64,000 nt of DNA from Saccharothrix espanaensis DSM 44229. Its GTDB lineage: Bacteria; Actinomycetota; Actinomycetes; Mycobacteriales; Pseudonocardiaceae. The position numbers and the translations under genes were made by a program. The notes below the pieces were generated by a model. The model did no database searches, had not been told where the DNA came from, and was given only the letters and a program-made list of their open reading frames with translations. Below are positions 55,887-64,000 of this stretch, piece after piece; the stretch's first letter is position 1, and every line of letters begins with the position of its first letter. The stretch is from positions 5,952,001 through 6,016,000 of the forward strand of contig NC_019673.1 of the NCBI RefSeq assembly GCF_000328705.1, read 5' to 3'.

Positions 55887-58800
55887 CGCGGGCTTTCCCC
55901 GAATTCGGACACGGCGACCTGGACCCGCCTCGTCCCGCCTTCCCGGACGAACAACGCACGGCCCGGCGTCCACCCGCCCGGCGTCGACCGGGGCAATCGC
56001 AACTCGAACAACTCGCCGTCCTCGGTCGAGGGGGTCAACAGCAATCCGGTCCTCGACCGGCGAATGGAACAGAGCCATCCTCGATATCGGAACCCGGCCA
56101 GGACATCCGCACCAGTGGCGGCCGTGATCAACACCGATCCGGAATCGCCGACACCGCGCGCGAACGACTCCAGCACCTCGGTGAGCGCGAAATCGACCAG
56201 TCGTTCGCCGTCGTCCACGACCACGGCGCACGGACCCGACGCGGCATGGTCCTCCACCCGCGCCGCCATCGCCTTCTCGTCGGTGACGACCTCGATCCCC
56301 GGTCGGCCGGCGAGCACGCGCAGCGGTGACGGCCTCGGCGCGAGCACCAGCACCGGCAGCGTCCCGTCCAAGCTCGCCGTGATGGTCAGCAACGCGGTGG
56401 ACCGGCCCGAGCGCGGCGGTCCGGCGACCAGGAACGTGCCGCCGACCTGCGCGAGGTCGACGTCGACGGGCGCCAGGTGGTCGCCGCCGACGGCGGGCGT
56501 GCACACCGCCGGACCGGCCGGCCTCGGCGCGGTCCGCAACGCCTCGACCTGCCGCGCGGACGCGGTCGCCGGCAGCACGTCGATCCGGTGCGGCAACCGG
56601 TGCGGCGCGACGCCGTCCCACCGCGCGCGCAGCGCCACCCCCGTCCGGTGCAGCGCCTCGGCTTGCGCGGTGCCGGCTGGATCCGGTGCGAGCAGGGCGA
56701 ACTGGACCTCCTCGCCGGTTTCCGACCACACCGCGCGGCCCGGCGGCACGTGCGCCGGGAACGTCCGGGGGTTCAACCCGAACGCCGCCACGTCGTCCCG
56801 GTCCGCCTGCCGCATCACCAGTCGCGCGCCGATCGTCGCGGACACCCGGTGCGAGAAGCCCGTGCGGTCCGTCGCGACCACCGGCGTCACGCCGACCGCC
56901 GGACCACCGCGCAACAACCGGAGCAGCGCGTCGAAGAGCACGCCGCCGTCGAGGTCGGCGTAACCGGCCGCGAACACCTCCAGCCGGTCCACCAGCAGCA
57001 CGAGGTGCGGCAACCGGTCCTGCGGCGCGGCAGCGGCCCGCTGCTCGGCGAGGCCGGAGTGCCGTCCCGCCGCGAAGATCCGCTCGCGCCGGTCGACCTC
57101 CTCCAGCAACCACCCCAGCAGCCGCTCGACCCTGGCGTGATCACCGCCGTCGACGATTGCGCCGCAGTGCGGCAGTTCGGCGACGGGGTCGAGGGCGCCG
57201 TTGCCGCAGTCGAGCCCGTACAGGTGCAGGTCCTCGGGCGACCGGTCGACCACCAGGGCGGCAGCCAGCACGCGCAGCGCCGTCGACCGCCCCGAGCGCA
57301 GCGCGCCGGCGATCGCGACCGGGCCGGCGTCGAGGTCGAGCACGAACGCGTCCTGCGCCTGGGCGCTCGGCCGGTCGATCAGGCCGACGCGCGCGGTGGC
57401 GAGCCCGCACCGTTCCGCCGGCGGCAGCAGGTCGAGTAGCACGACGTCGGGCAATGGCGGCAACCACGGGCAGTGCGGTCGGTCCGCGCCTTCGGCCGCG
57501 CGTCGCACGGCGGCGACCAGCGCGGTGAGGTCGGTCCGCGTGGAGGTCCCCTCGGCGTCCCGGTCCCGGCGGAGGGCTCGGCCCAGCACCTCGACCGTGC
57601 GGGGCGACACCTCCACCTCCGCCGAGTCGTCCTCCGCCGACTCCGCCGGCCACGCCACGCGGGCGGTCTGGAACGCGGTCAGCTCGCCGTGGCCGGTGCG
57701 CAGGTACGCCCGACCCGGCAACCGGGCCGGGATCCGCGCGGCGTCGGCGGAGTCCACCACGTCGACGGACTCGGCGTCGGACGTGACGCGCAGGCTGATC
57801 CGGAGGTTGACGTTGGCCCGCAGGTCCGCCGTCACGACGCCGGCGGGTCGTTGCGTCGCCAGCACGACGTGCACGCCGAGGCTGCGGCCGCGCATGCCGA
57901 CGCCCACGACACCGGGCACGAACTCCGGCACCTCCTCGACCAGCGACGCGAACTCGTCCACGACGATCACCAGGCGCGGCAACCGATCCCCGGTGCGCGC
58001 CCAGTGGTCCTCGATGTCCTTCGCGCCGGAGCCCGCCAGCACCGTCTCGCGGCGGCGGAGCTCGGCCGACAGCGAGTCGAGGACCCGGGTGACGAGGTGC
58101 CCGTCGAGGTCGGTGACGAGACCGACGCAGTGCGGGAGGTCGGCGCACGCGGCGAACGCGCTGCCGCCCTTGTAGTCGACCAGCACGAAGTTCATCGCGT
58201 CCGGGCGGTTCACCGACGCCAGGGACGCCACGAGGGTTTGCAGCAGCTCGGACTTGCCCGCGCCGGAGGTGCCCGCGACCAGCGCGTGCGGACCGTCCGC
58301 GCGCAGGTCCGCGGTGATCGGCCCGGACGGCCCGACACCCAGCAGGGCCGTGGTCGAGCGCCCGTCCGGCGAGCGGTCCCAGCGAGCCGCCACGAGCCGC
58401 GCGTCCAGCACCGGATCACCGGTCAGCGGCAGGTCGGCCACGTCGGTGAAGCGGGCCCGGTCCGGGAGCGAGGAGTCGCCGCCGCGATCACCGAGCAACC
58501 GCAGCGGCGCCAGCGCCCGACCCAGGTCCGCGGCGACGTCCGGCAGCAAGCCGTCGACCAGCACGTCCGCCACGACGTCGAGCCCGGGGCGGCTGACCCG
58601 GGCCCTGGTCCCACTCCCGCCGATCACGACCGTGGCGCCGCACTCGTCGGGCAGCGAGTTCTCCTCGGCGTCCAGGCACAGCGCGTGGACGCCCGCCGCC
58701 GGCCCCCTGGTCAGCAGGTCGGCGACCCCGCCCAGGTCGCGCAGGCGACGCGCGCCGTCGAGGACGACCAGCACCGCCCGACCCTTCGGCGGCCCGTCGC

Positions 58801-60190
58801 CGAGAACCCGGCGGTGCTCAGCGGTCCGCTCGTCCACGAGCCGTGACAACTCCGCGACGCGCGCCTCGGCCTGCTCGGCGTCGGTGGCGACCATGCGCCG
58901 GCAGTCGAACGCGGAGGACGACGGCGCGGTGTGGGGCAACCAGGTCGCCCACTCCCAGTCGGCGGCCCGGTCCCGACCGGTGATCACCACGATCCCCAGG
59001 TCGCCCGGCGCGTGCAGCACGGCGGCGTGCGCGACGAGGGCTCGCGCGACGGCGCGCACCGCGTCCGCCGGACCACAGACCCCCAGCACGCCGGCGCCGG
59101 TCAGGTCGACCGAGATCGGGACGTCCCGCGCCACCGGGACCTCCGGGACCTCCGCGTCGCGTTCCGGGCGCAGCACCACCGCCGCCGGGCGGTCGACCAG
59201 GCCCACCCGCAGGCTGAGGAAGTCCGAGTCGCGTCGTCGGCGCTGCCACAACGCGGCCGTGGGCGCGCGCCGGCCGACACCGGCGACGCGGACGAGGGCC
59301 GACGGGTCCGGGTCGGCGGCCCGCTCGCGGTGCTCCTCGGAGGTCACCGCCGCCAGCACCTCGCGGTCGAACCGGGCGCGGTCGCGCTCGTACTGCGCGT
59401 GCAGGCGGACGTGGTCCCGGCGGCCGGATCTCCGGTCGGACACCAGGTTCGCCAGCGCCATCAGCGGGCTCAACCCGGCGATCACGACGAGGTAGGCGCC
59501 GGCGCCGGGCAGCAGGGCGTACAACCCGCCGCACACCACCAGCGGCAGGAGCGTGGCCGACCACGGGAACCGGAAGCCCCGGGGAGGGGCGGGTTCGGCC
59601 GGCACGGCCAGTTCCGGCAGCCTGGTCGGCGCGGTGATCCTCGGCGGCCGGTTGACCAGGCGCGCGCCGCCCGTCGGCTCGGCGGTGATCTCCGCGTCCG
59701 CCGGCGGAACGGCGCGCAGCGCGAGCACGGACTCGCCGACGGCGAACACCGAGCCCTCGGCCAGGTCCTCGGCGGCGGTGATCCGCCACGCGCCGAGCCG
59801 GACGCCGTTGCGCGACCCGGTGTCGACGACGCGCCCGTCCTCGACCTTCGCGTGGGCGCGGCTGACCTCGTTGTCGGGCAGGACGAGGTCGCCGACCGCG
59901 CCACGCCCGATCACGACCGGCACGCCGGGGCGGACGGGTGCCGTCGTCCCGCCGAGCACACCGCCGACGACGGCCACCTCGGACGCCGCGTCGCCGCCCG
60001 TCCGGTGCGGCGGCACCCCGCCCAGCACCGAGCCGTCCGCCAACCCCGCCGAGATCAGCGGGATGTCGTCCGGTCCGTCCGAGCGCACGCCGAGCGCGCG
60101 GTGGAGGTCGGCGAGCGTCGCCTTCTCCCCCGCCCGGACCACGACGGCCCGGACGCCGTCGCGGCCGGGGACGACCAGCTCCCACTCCAC
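55883..60190 (-). CDS. FHA-FtsK/EccC-type secretion ATPase
   Basis: The roughly 1435-residue protein from GTG 60190 has an N-terminal FHA domain (VVIGRGAVGDLVLPDNEVSR, then DTGSRNGVRLG, about 80-135), two membrane helices (about 205-247) and three FtsK/SpoIIIE-like ATPase modules. Module 1 is complete: Walker A VAGTSGAGKSELLQ near 638 and Walker B LVIVVDEFASL. Modules 2 (GALRSGRSTALRV, near 961) and 3 (GPPRSGRSTALLT, near 1253) have Arg instead of the Walker A Lys. This is the EccC/EssC layout of type VII secretion motors, with FHA as in the Firmicute EssC type. It directly follows a WXG100 gene. Confidence 0.93.
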
Positions 60191-60204
60191 CTCGGCCGCC
60201 GCGC

Positions 60205-60462
60205 TCAGTTGCCCGCGTGGTCCAGCGCGACCTTGCGCCGGTCGACCTCCTGCGAGGCGTTCACCAGCTCGCGCGCCAAGCCGTCCAGCGCGGGGCGGAA
60301 CTGGCCCTCCCAGGCGTGCCGGAAGCGCTCGGCCGCGCCTCCCGACCACGTCGTCGTGGAGATCAGCGAGGTGAGCGCGCGCTTGAGGTCTTCGACCTCG
60401 CCGCTGCACGTGCCCAGCTTGCGCGACAGGGTTTCCAACTCGGCGAGTTCGGCCTGGATCAC
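60205..60462 (-). CDS. WXG100-family protein (ESAT-6-like)
   Basis: The 85-residue helical hairpin protein carries the central turn motif TWSGGAAERFRHAW (W-x-G near residue 39) and heptad-like helices on both sides (LAELETLSRKLGTCSGEVED). It fits WXG100 substrates of type VII secretion, although a C-terminal YxxxD/E export signal is not evident. ATG 60462 has a GAGGAGT site. It lies 15 bases before the FtsK-like ATPase gene, as in ESX/Yuk loci. Only one such gene is visible, so it may act as a homodimer. Confidence 0.9.
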   Translation of the reverse strand: MIQAELAELETLSRKLGTCSGEVEDLKRALTSLISTTTWSGGAAERFRHAWEGQFRPALDGLARELVNASQEVDRRKVALDHAGN

Positions 60463-60549
60463 GGTGACTCCTCGGGTACCGGGTGCGTCGGACTGCGCAA
60501 CCGAAGCTAGCCGGCCCGGCCGGTCGGCGTAATCGGGAACCCTCCCCAG

Positions 60550-61218
60550 TCACCGCCGGATCAGGCGCAGGTCGGACCTGGTGATCATCCGGGTGGTGAG
60601 CACGTGCTCGCCCAGCGAGCGCAGCGCGTACGGACCCGTCATGTTCGGCACCCCGGCCCGCTCCAACCTGGTCCGCAGGTACTCGACGCGCTTGACCAGC
60701 GTCGAGCGCTCCCACCCCAGCCGGAACGCGGCGGCGGCGTAGGAACGCGGGTTCGGGTCGTACCGGTCGCCCTCCTCCAGGTAGCCCGCGAACAGCGCGA
60801 CCAGCGCCGCGCGGTCCTGCTCGTTGACGTTGACCTCGGCGCCGATCGAGGTGGGCAGGCCGCCTTCCGGCGCGCCGGAGGACACCTGCGCCGACGGGCC
60901 TTCCAGCACCAGTTCGTGCACCGCGCGGACACCCTCGACCAGAACCCGGCACACGCCCTCGACCTGGACCCGCTTCCCCGGGCCCAACTGGTTGCGAATA
61001 CCCACCTCGTCCACGACCGCGAGTTGTCTGGCGTCACTCGTGTTGATCAACCACCACAGTTCGTTGGCGAATTCGACCGCGCCCGCGAGCCGGGAAATGG
61101 CCAGGTCGTCCGAGTCGAGGCACACGTCGCAGTCACTCGATCGGCCGAAGGTGAACCGGCGTTCCCGAGTCGGCCGGTGCTCGGCTCCCGCGACGCGCAC
61201 AACCAGTTGGTCACTCAC
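60550..61218 (-). CDS. FHA-domain protein with C-terminal winged-helix-like region
   Basis: The 222-residue protein has an FHA-like domain in the first 100 residues (RFTFGRSSDCDVCLDSDDLA, where GR and S/D positions match FHA; the typical NG segment is weak). The C-terminal region is helical (VNVNEQDRAALVALFAGYLE, then YAAAAFRLGWERSTLVKRVE) and resembles the DNA-binding-like tail of actinobacterial FHA regulators. The GTG start at 61218 is preceded by GGGGAGAACG. It is the first gene of the secretion-like operon and would read phosphothreonine made by the kinase. Confidence 0.82.
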   Translation of the reverse strand: MSDQLVVRVAGAEHRPTRERRFTFGRSSDCDVCLDSDDLAISRLAGAVEFANELWWLINTSDARQLAVVDEVGIRNQLGPGKRVQVEGVCRVLVEGVRAVHELVLEGPSAQVSSGAPEGGLPTSIGAEVNVNEQDRAALVALFAGYLEEGDRYDPNPRSYAAAAFRLGWERSTLVKRVEYLRTRLERAGVPNMTGPYALRSLGEHVLTTRMITRSDLRLIRR

Positions 61219-61335
61219 GTTCTCCCCTTCTTCCCCACGACTCGGTTATCGGGTGGTCACCCCTTCCCATTACGGTAAGACGCCGGTGTTCCTACGCTGA
61301 CGGATCGACACGGCTGACAAGGCAGGTGACCCGCG
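61219..61335. promoter_or_regulatory. Divergent promoter of FHA operon and propeller-PASTA gene
   Basis: The 117-base spacer separates two oppositely directed start codons and must contain both promoters. It contains the less GC-rich stretch CCCATTACGGTAAGACG near 61268. No clear operator palindrome is visible. Confidence 0.5.
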
Positions 61336-64000
61336 GTGGGTGTGTTATCCGGGCGCAATCGCATCCGACGTGGAATTTCCGCGCTGTGGCGCGGGCCGCG
61401 CAGTCGGGCCGCCTCGCTCGCGCTCGTCGGCTGCCTGCTCGCGGGAGTGCTCGCGGTGACGCTCGGCGCGGGGTACTCGGTGTCCCGCACGGTGCTGTCG
61501 GACGGTTCGGCGTACCTCGGCAAGGGCCACACCGTCGCCCACGTCAACGGCGAGAGCAACCTGACCGACGCCGAGGTGGCCCGAAGCCTCGCGACCGGGA
61601 CGCAGCGCTTGGAGTCCGTCGCGCTGCCCAACGGCCTGGTCGCCGTCGTGAACAACGACACCGGTGACGTCACCTTCATCGACCCCGCGACAATGGCTCC
61701 GGCCGGCACACCGGTCAACCGGCCGGACTCGGCCGGGCTGATCACCGCGCTGCCCGCCGCCGAGCACAGCTACCTGGTCGACCTCCAGCGCGGCACGGTC
61801 GAAGTGGTCGACAAGCAGGCCAATCCCGGGACGCCGGTCCAGGTGCCGGGCCGCGTGCTCGACGCGGTGCCGGTCGGCGACTCGGTGTGGGCCGTGACCG
61901 GCGAGGGCAAGGTCGTGCAGATCACCGGCGAGCGCCTGGTCCGCACCACGTCGCTCGGCTCCGGTTTGCGGATCACCTCCGCCGACGGGCACCCCGTGGT
62001 GGTGACGGCCGACGGCACCGCCTACGCCGTCGACGGCGACCAACCCAGATCGGTCGGCACGACCGGGCTTCCCGCCGGGGACGGCGCGGTGCTCGGGTCG
62101 TGGCAGGGCGCCGAGCGGCACGTGATCGGGGTCGACCGCACCCGCAACCAGGTCGTCGTGCTGGACCCGCGCACCGGCACGAGGGTGACCATCGGTCTCG
62201 ACGTGCCGAGCGGCTCCACCCCGCAGTGGGGCGCGCCGGTCGAGTTCGGCAACCGCGTGTACGTCCCCGACGCCGCCGAGCCCGCGCTGTGGAAGGTCGA
62301 CCCGGCCTCGGGCACCGCCGAGAAGCTGACCGTGCCGGGAAAACCCGGCAAGATCGAGCTGAAGGTCAGCGGCGGCAAGGTGTGGGCCAACAGCCAGTAC
62401 GACCAGCGCGTGCTCGTCGTCGACGACCACGGCGCGAGCACGTTGGCGGACAAGGGGACCGGCGAGGCGGTGACGGACTCGCAGCAGGAGCCGACCACGA
62501 CGCCGCAACCGGAGAGCCCCGCCCAGAGCACCACGCAGGAAACGCCGGCCGCACCGCCGCCGCCGGCGCCGCCCACGTCGCGGCAGCCGGACCCCACGAC
62601 CGAAACGGTCACCGTGCCGTCGTTCACTCGGGGCACCGGGCACGAGGCGGCCTGCGCGGAGTTGGAGCGGCTCGGGCTGCGGTGCGAGGCGCTGTCGGCG
62701 GGCGACGCCTCCGGGTTGGCCACCGGCGAGGTGATCGACACCAACCCCGGCGGCGGTCGGCAGGTGCCGGTCGGCAGTCGCGTCGTGGTCCGCTACGTCG
62801 GCCCGGTCGAGGTGCCCGACGTCGTCGGCCTCGACGTGGAGGCGGCGTGCGCGGCGATCACGGCGGTGCAGTTGGAGTGCGCCCAGGTGCCCGACCCCAC
62901 GCCGACGAGCCGACCCGAGGAGCTGTTGGTCGTCTCCCGCCAGGACCCGACACCGGCGGTCGGCGGCGGCGCGGCGAAGGGCAGCAGGGTGTCGGTCCAC
63001 TTCCCGAACCGGATCTCCGGTTTTCCCCCACTGGCCGGGAAGACCCAGGTCGAGGCATGCCAGTTGGTCGAGAGCTACCACCTGACGTGCGCGCCGAAGT
63101 CGGGTTCGCCGCCGGCCGGCCAGTGCCCGAGCGCGGGCGCGGTGTTCGACCAGAAGCCCGTTGCGGGCACGGTGGTCGAGGTCGGCTCCGAGGTGGAGAT
63201 CTCGGTGTGCGGCGGCCGGGTCGTCCTGCCGGACTTCGTGAACCCGTTGCCCCGGAACAAGGACGCGGTGTGCGCCGACGTCCGCAGCAAGGGGTTGCAG
63301 TGCAATCCGGTCGAAGGAGTGACCGCCGCCGGTACCGGCCATCCGCCGCTCACCGCGTACTCGCAAACCCCTGCCGCCGGGCAGCAGGCCGAAATCACCC
63401 AGCCGGTGACGATCACCTACTACAGCGACCAGGTGGACCTCTCCGACCACGTCGGTCAGCAGTACGGCGGCAACGTGTGCGCGGGACTTGCGGCGAAGGG
63501 CTTGCAGTGCACCGCCAACCGCGTGGCCTCGCCAGTCGCGATGAACACCATCGTCGGCCAGAACCCACCCGCCGGCCGGGTCGCGATCGGGTCCACCGTG
63601 ACCGTCGACTACTCGGGGTGGCAGTCGGTCCACTACTGGATCGAGAACGTCGGCGGGTCCGGCGGCAAGGTCTGGCAGCTCACCGGGAGCCCCGGCGGCG
63701 GCGAGCGCTTCTCGGTGGGCCGCGCCTTCGGCTCCAGCAGCGACACGATTCCCAACGGGCAGTTGGTCCGGGAGTTCAGGTGCTCGGCGACGTGCGGCGG
63801 AGTGCCCCAGAACCGGTTCTACTCCCGGCTGGAGTCGTGGCCCGGCTACGGCGCATCGCCGGTGGCGGTGTTCCTGCCGTGCGACACCAACGACGGTCGG
63901 GTGCCGATCTACCGCGTGTGGAAGGACGAGAACGGCAAGCGGTTGTACGGCATCAGCGACACCACCGGCGGCTGGGAGGGCAACGAACTGCTGGGGTGCG
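61336..64000 (+). CDS. Membrane-anchored beta-propeller and PASTA-repeat protein, 3'-truncated by window edge
   Basis: The frame from GTG 61336 is open to the end (at least 888 residues). An Arg-rich cytoplasmic tip and one membrane helix (ASLALVGCLLAGVLAVTLGA) come first. A propeller-like region follows (about 95-370; LVAVVNNDTGDVTFIDPATM, HSYLVDLQRGTVEVVDKQ), then a Thr/Pro linker and five PASTA repeats (about 425-755), each with a Cys pair about 12 residues apart (EAACAELERLGLRC, EAACAAITAVQLEC). The last part is an unknown Cys-containing domain. PASTA repeats usually bind peptidoglycan. It diverges from the secretion-like operon and is its probable cell-wall sensor or anchor. Confidence 0.88.
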   Translation, partial: MGVLSGRNRIRRGISALWRGPRSRAASLALVGCLLAGVLAVTLGAGYSVSRTVLSDGSAYLGKGHTVAHVNGESNLTDAEVARSLATGTQRLESVALPNGLVAVVNNDTGDVTFIDPATMAPAGTPVNRPDSAGLITALPAAEHSYLVDLQRGTVEVVDKQANPGTPVQVPGRVLDAVPVGDSVWAVTGEGKVVQITGERLVRTTSLGSGLRITSADGHPVVVTADGTAYAVDGDQPRSVGTTGLPAGDGAVLGSWQGAERHVIGVDRTRNQVVVLDPRTGTRVTIGLDVPSGSTPQWGAPVEFGNRVYVPDAAEPALWKVDPASGTAEKLTVPGKPGKIELKVSGGKVWANSQYDQRVLVVDDHGASTLADKGTGEAVTDSQQEPTTTPQPESPAQSTTQETPAAPPPPAPPTSRQPDPTTETVTVPSFTRGTGHEAACAELERLGLRCEALSAGDASGLATGEVIDTNPGGGRQVPVGSRVVVRYVGPVEVPDVVGLDVEAACAAITAVQLECAQVPDPTPTSRPEELLVVSRQDPTPAVGGGAAKGSRVSVHFPNRISGFPPLAGKTQVEACQLVESYHLTCAPKSGSPPAGQCPSAGAVFDQKPVAGTVVEVGSEVEISVCGGRVVLPDFVNPLPRNKDAVCADVRSKGLQCNPVEGVTAAGTGHPPLTAYSQTPAAGQQAEITQPVTITYYSDQVDLSDHVGQQYGGNVCAGLAAKGLQCTANRVASPVAMNTIVGQNPPAGRVAIGSTVTVDYSGWQSVHYWIENVGGSGGKVWQLTGSPGGGERFSVGRAFGSSSDTIPNGQLVREFRCSATCGGVPQNRFYSRLESWPGYGASPVAVFLPCDTNDGRVPIYRVWKDENGKRLYGISDTTGGWEGNELLGC

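Noticed and set aside
61345..63633. A 762-codon minus-strand frame opposite the PASTA gene
   Set aside because: The plus strand has a signal anchor, propeller and PASTA repeats; the minus frame is a low-complexity shadow.

Overview
The window is very GC-rich, with many GTG starts and four-base gene overlaps. It carries actinobacterial hallmarks: SARP/BTAD regulators, an F420-type luciferase-like oxidoreductase, a WXG100/FtsK secretion-type locus and many anti-sigma HATPase/STAS genes. It most resembles a filamentous actinomycete of the Pseudonocardiales type (Saccharothrix/Lentzea/Actinosynnema-like). That placement is an inference from gene style, because no rRNA or tRNA gene is present.

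Layout. 0-4 kb: the end of a metallo-beta-lactamase-fold hydrolase, a manganese catalase plus NRAMP manganese transporter operon, and a SARP-like regulator coupled to a small membrane protein. 4-8.4 kb: a two-gene unit of a TPR-CHAT caspase-like protease and a class III nucleotide-cyclase-like protein, which looks like a signalling or conflict system. 8.6-10.4 kb: a LysR regulator divergent from an F420-type oxidoreductase. 10.6-14.9 kb: a compact four-gene operon (heme-oxygenase-fold protein, FAD amine oxidase, divergent HisF paralogue, MDR reductase) behind a truncated NRPS adenylation fragment. This is a candidate small biosynthetic cluster that I cannot match to a known one.

15-27.4 kb is rich in partner-switching regulators (HATPase kinases, a STAS antagonist, a SpoIIE phosphatase, a MarR with a candidate operator), a CorA transporter, small secreted or membrane proteins, and a gene graveyard at 19.7-23.1 kb (histidine kinase, ricin-lectin, MFS and HATPase remnants). 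27.7-34.5 kb: two complete HME-type RND pumps flank a truncated adaptor lipoprotein, an odd set for an organism without a Gram-negative outer membrane. 34.5-40.7 kb: an ABC exporter operon faces a SARP-ABC ATPase fusion gene followed by a two-component system. The two ABC ATPase regions share what appears to be a base-for-base identical 591-bp inverted repeat, which points to recent gene conversion or duplication.

40.8-49 kb: a PAP2 phosphatase, a large pentapeptide-repeat membrane protein, a beta-lactamase-fold lipoprotein without its catalytic SxxK, a YVTN beta-propeller, a broken HAF-repeat gene and membrane proteins. 49.3-64 kb: a tightly overlapping locus of FHA regulator, WXG100 protein, FHA-FtsK/EccC-like ATPase, pseudokinase-kinase, MoxR ATPase, DUF58 protein and a transglutaminase-fold membrane protein lacking the catalytic Cys and His. 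A membrane-anchored propeller-PASTA protein diverges from it and runs off the window. This looks like a non-canonical type VII secretion-type system tied to Ser/Thr phosphorylation; EccB, EccD, EccE and MycP are absent from the visible part.
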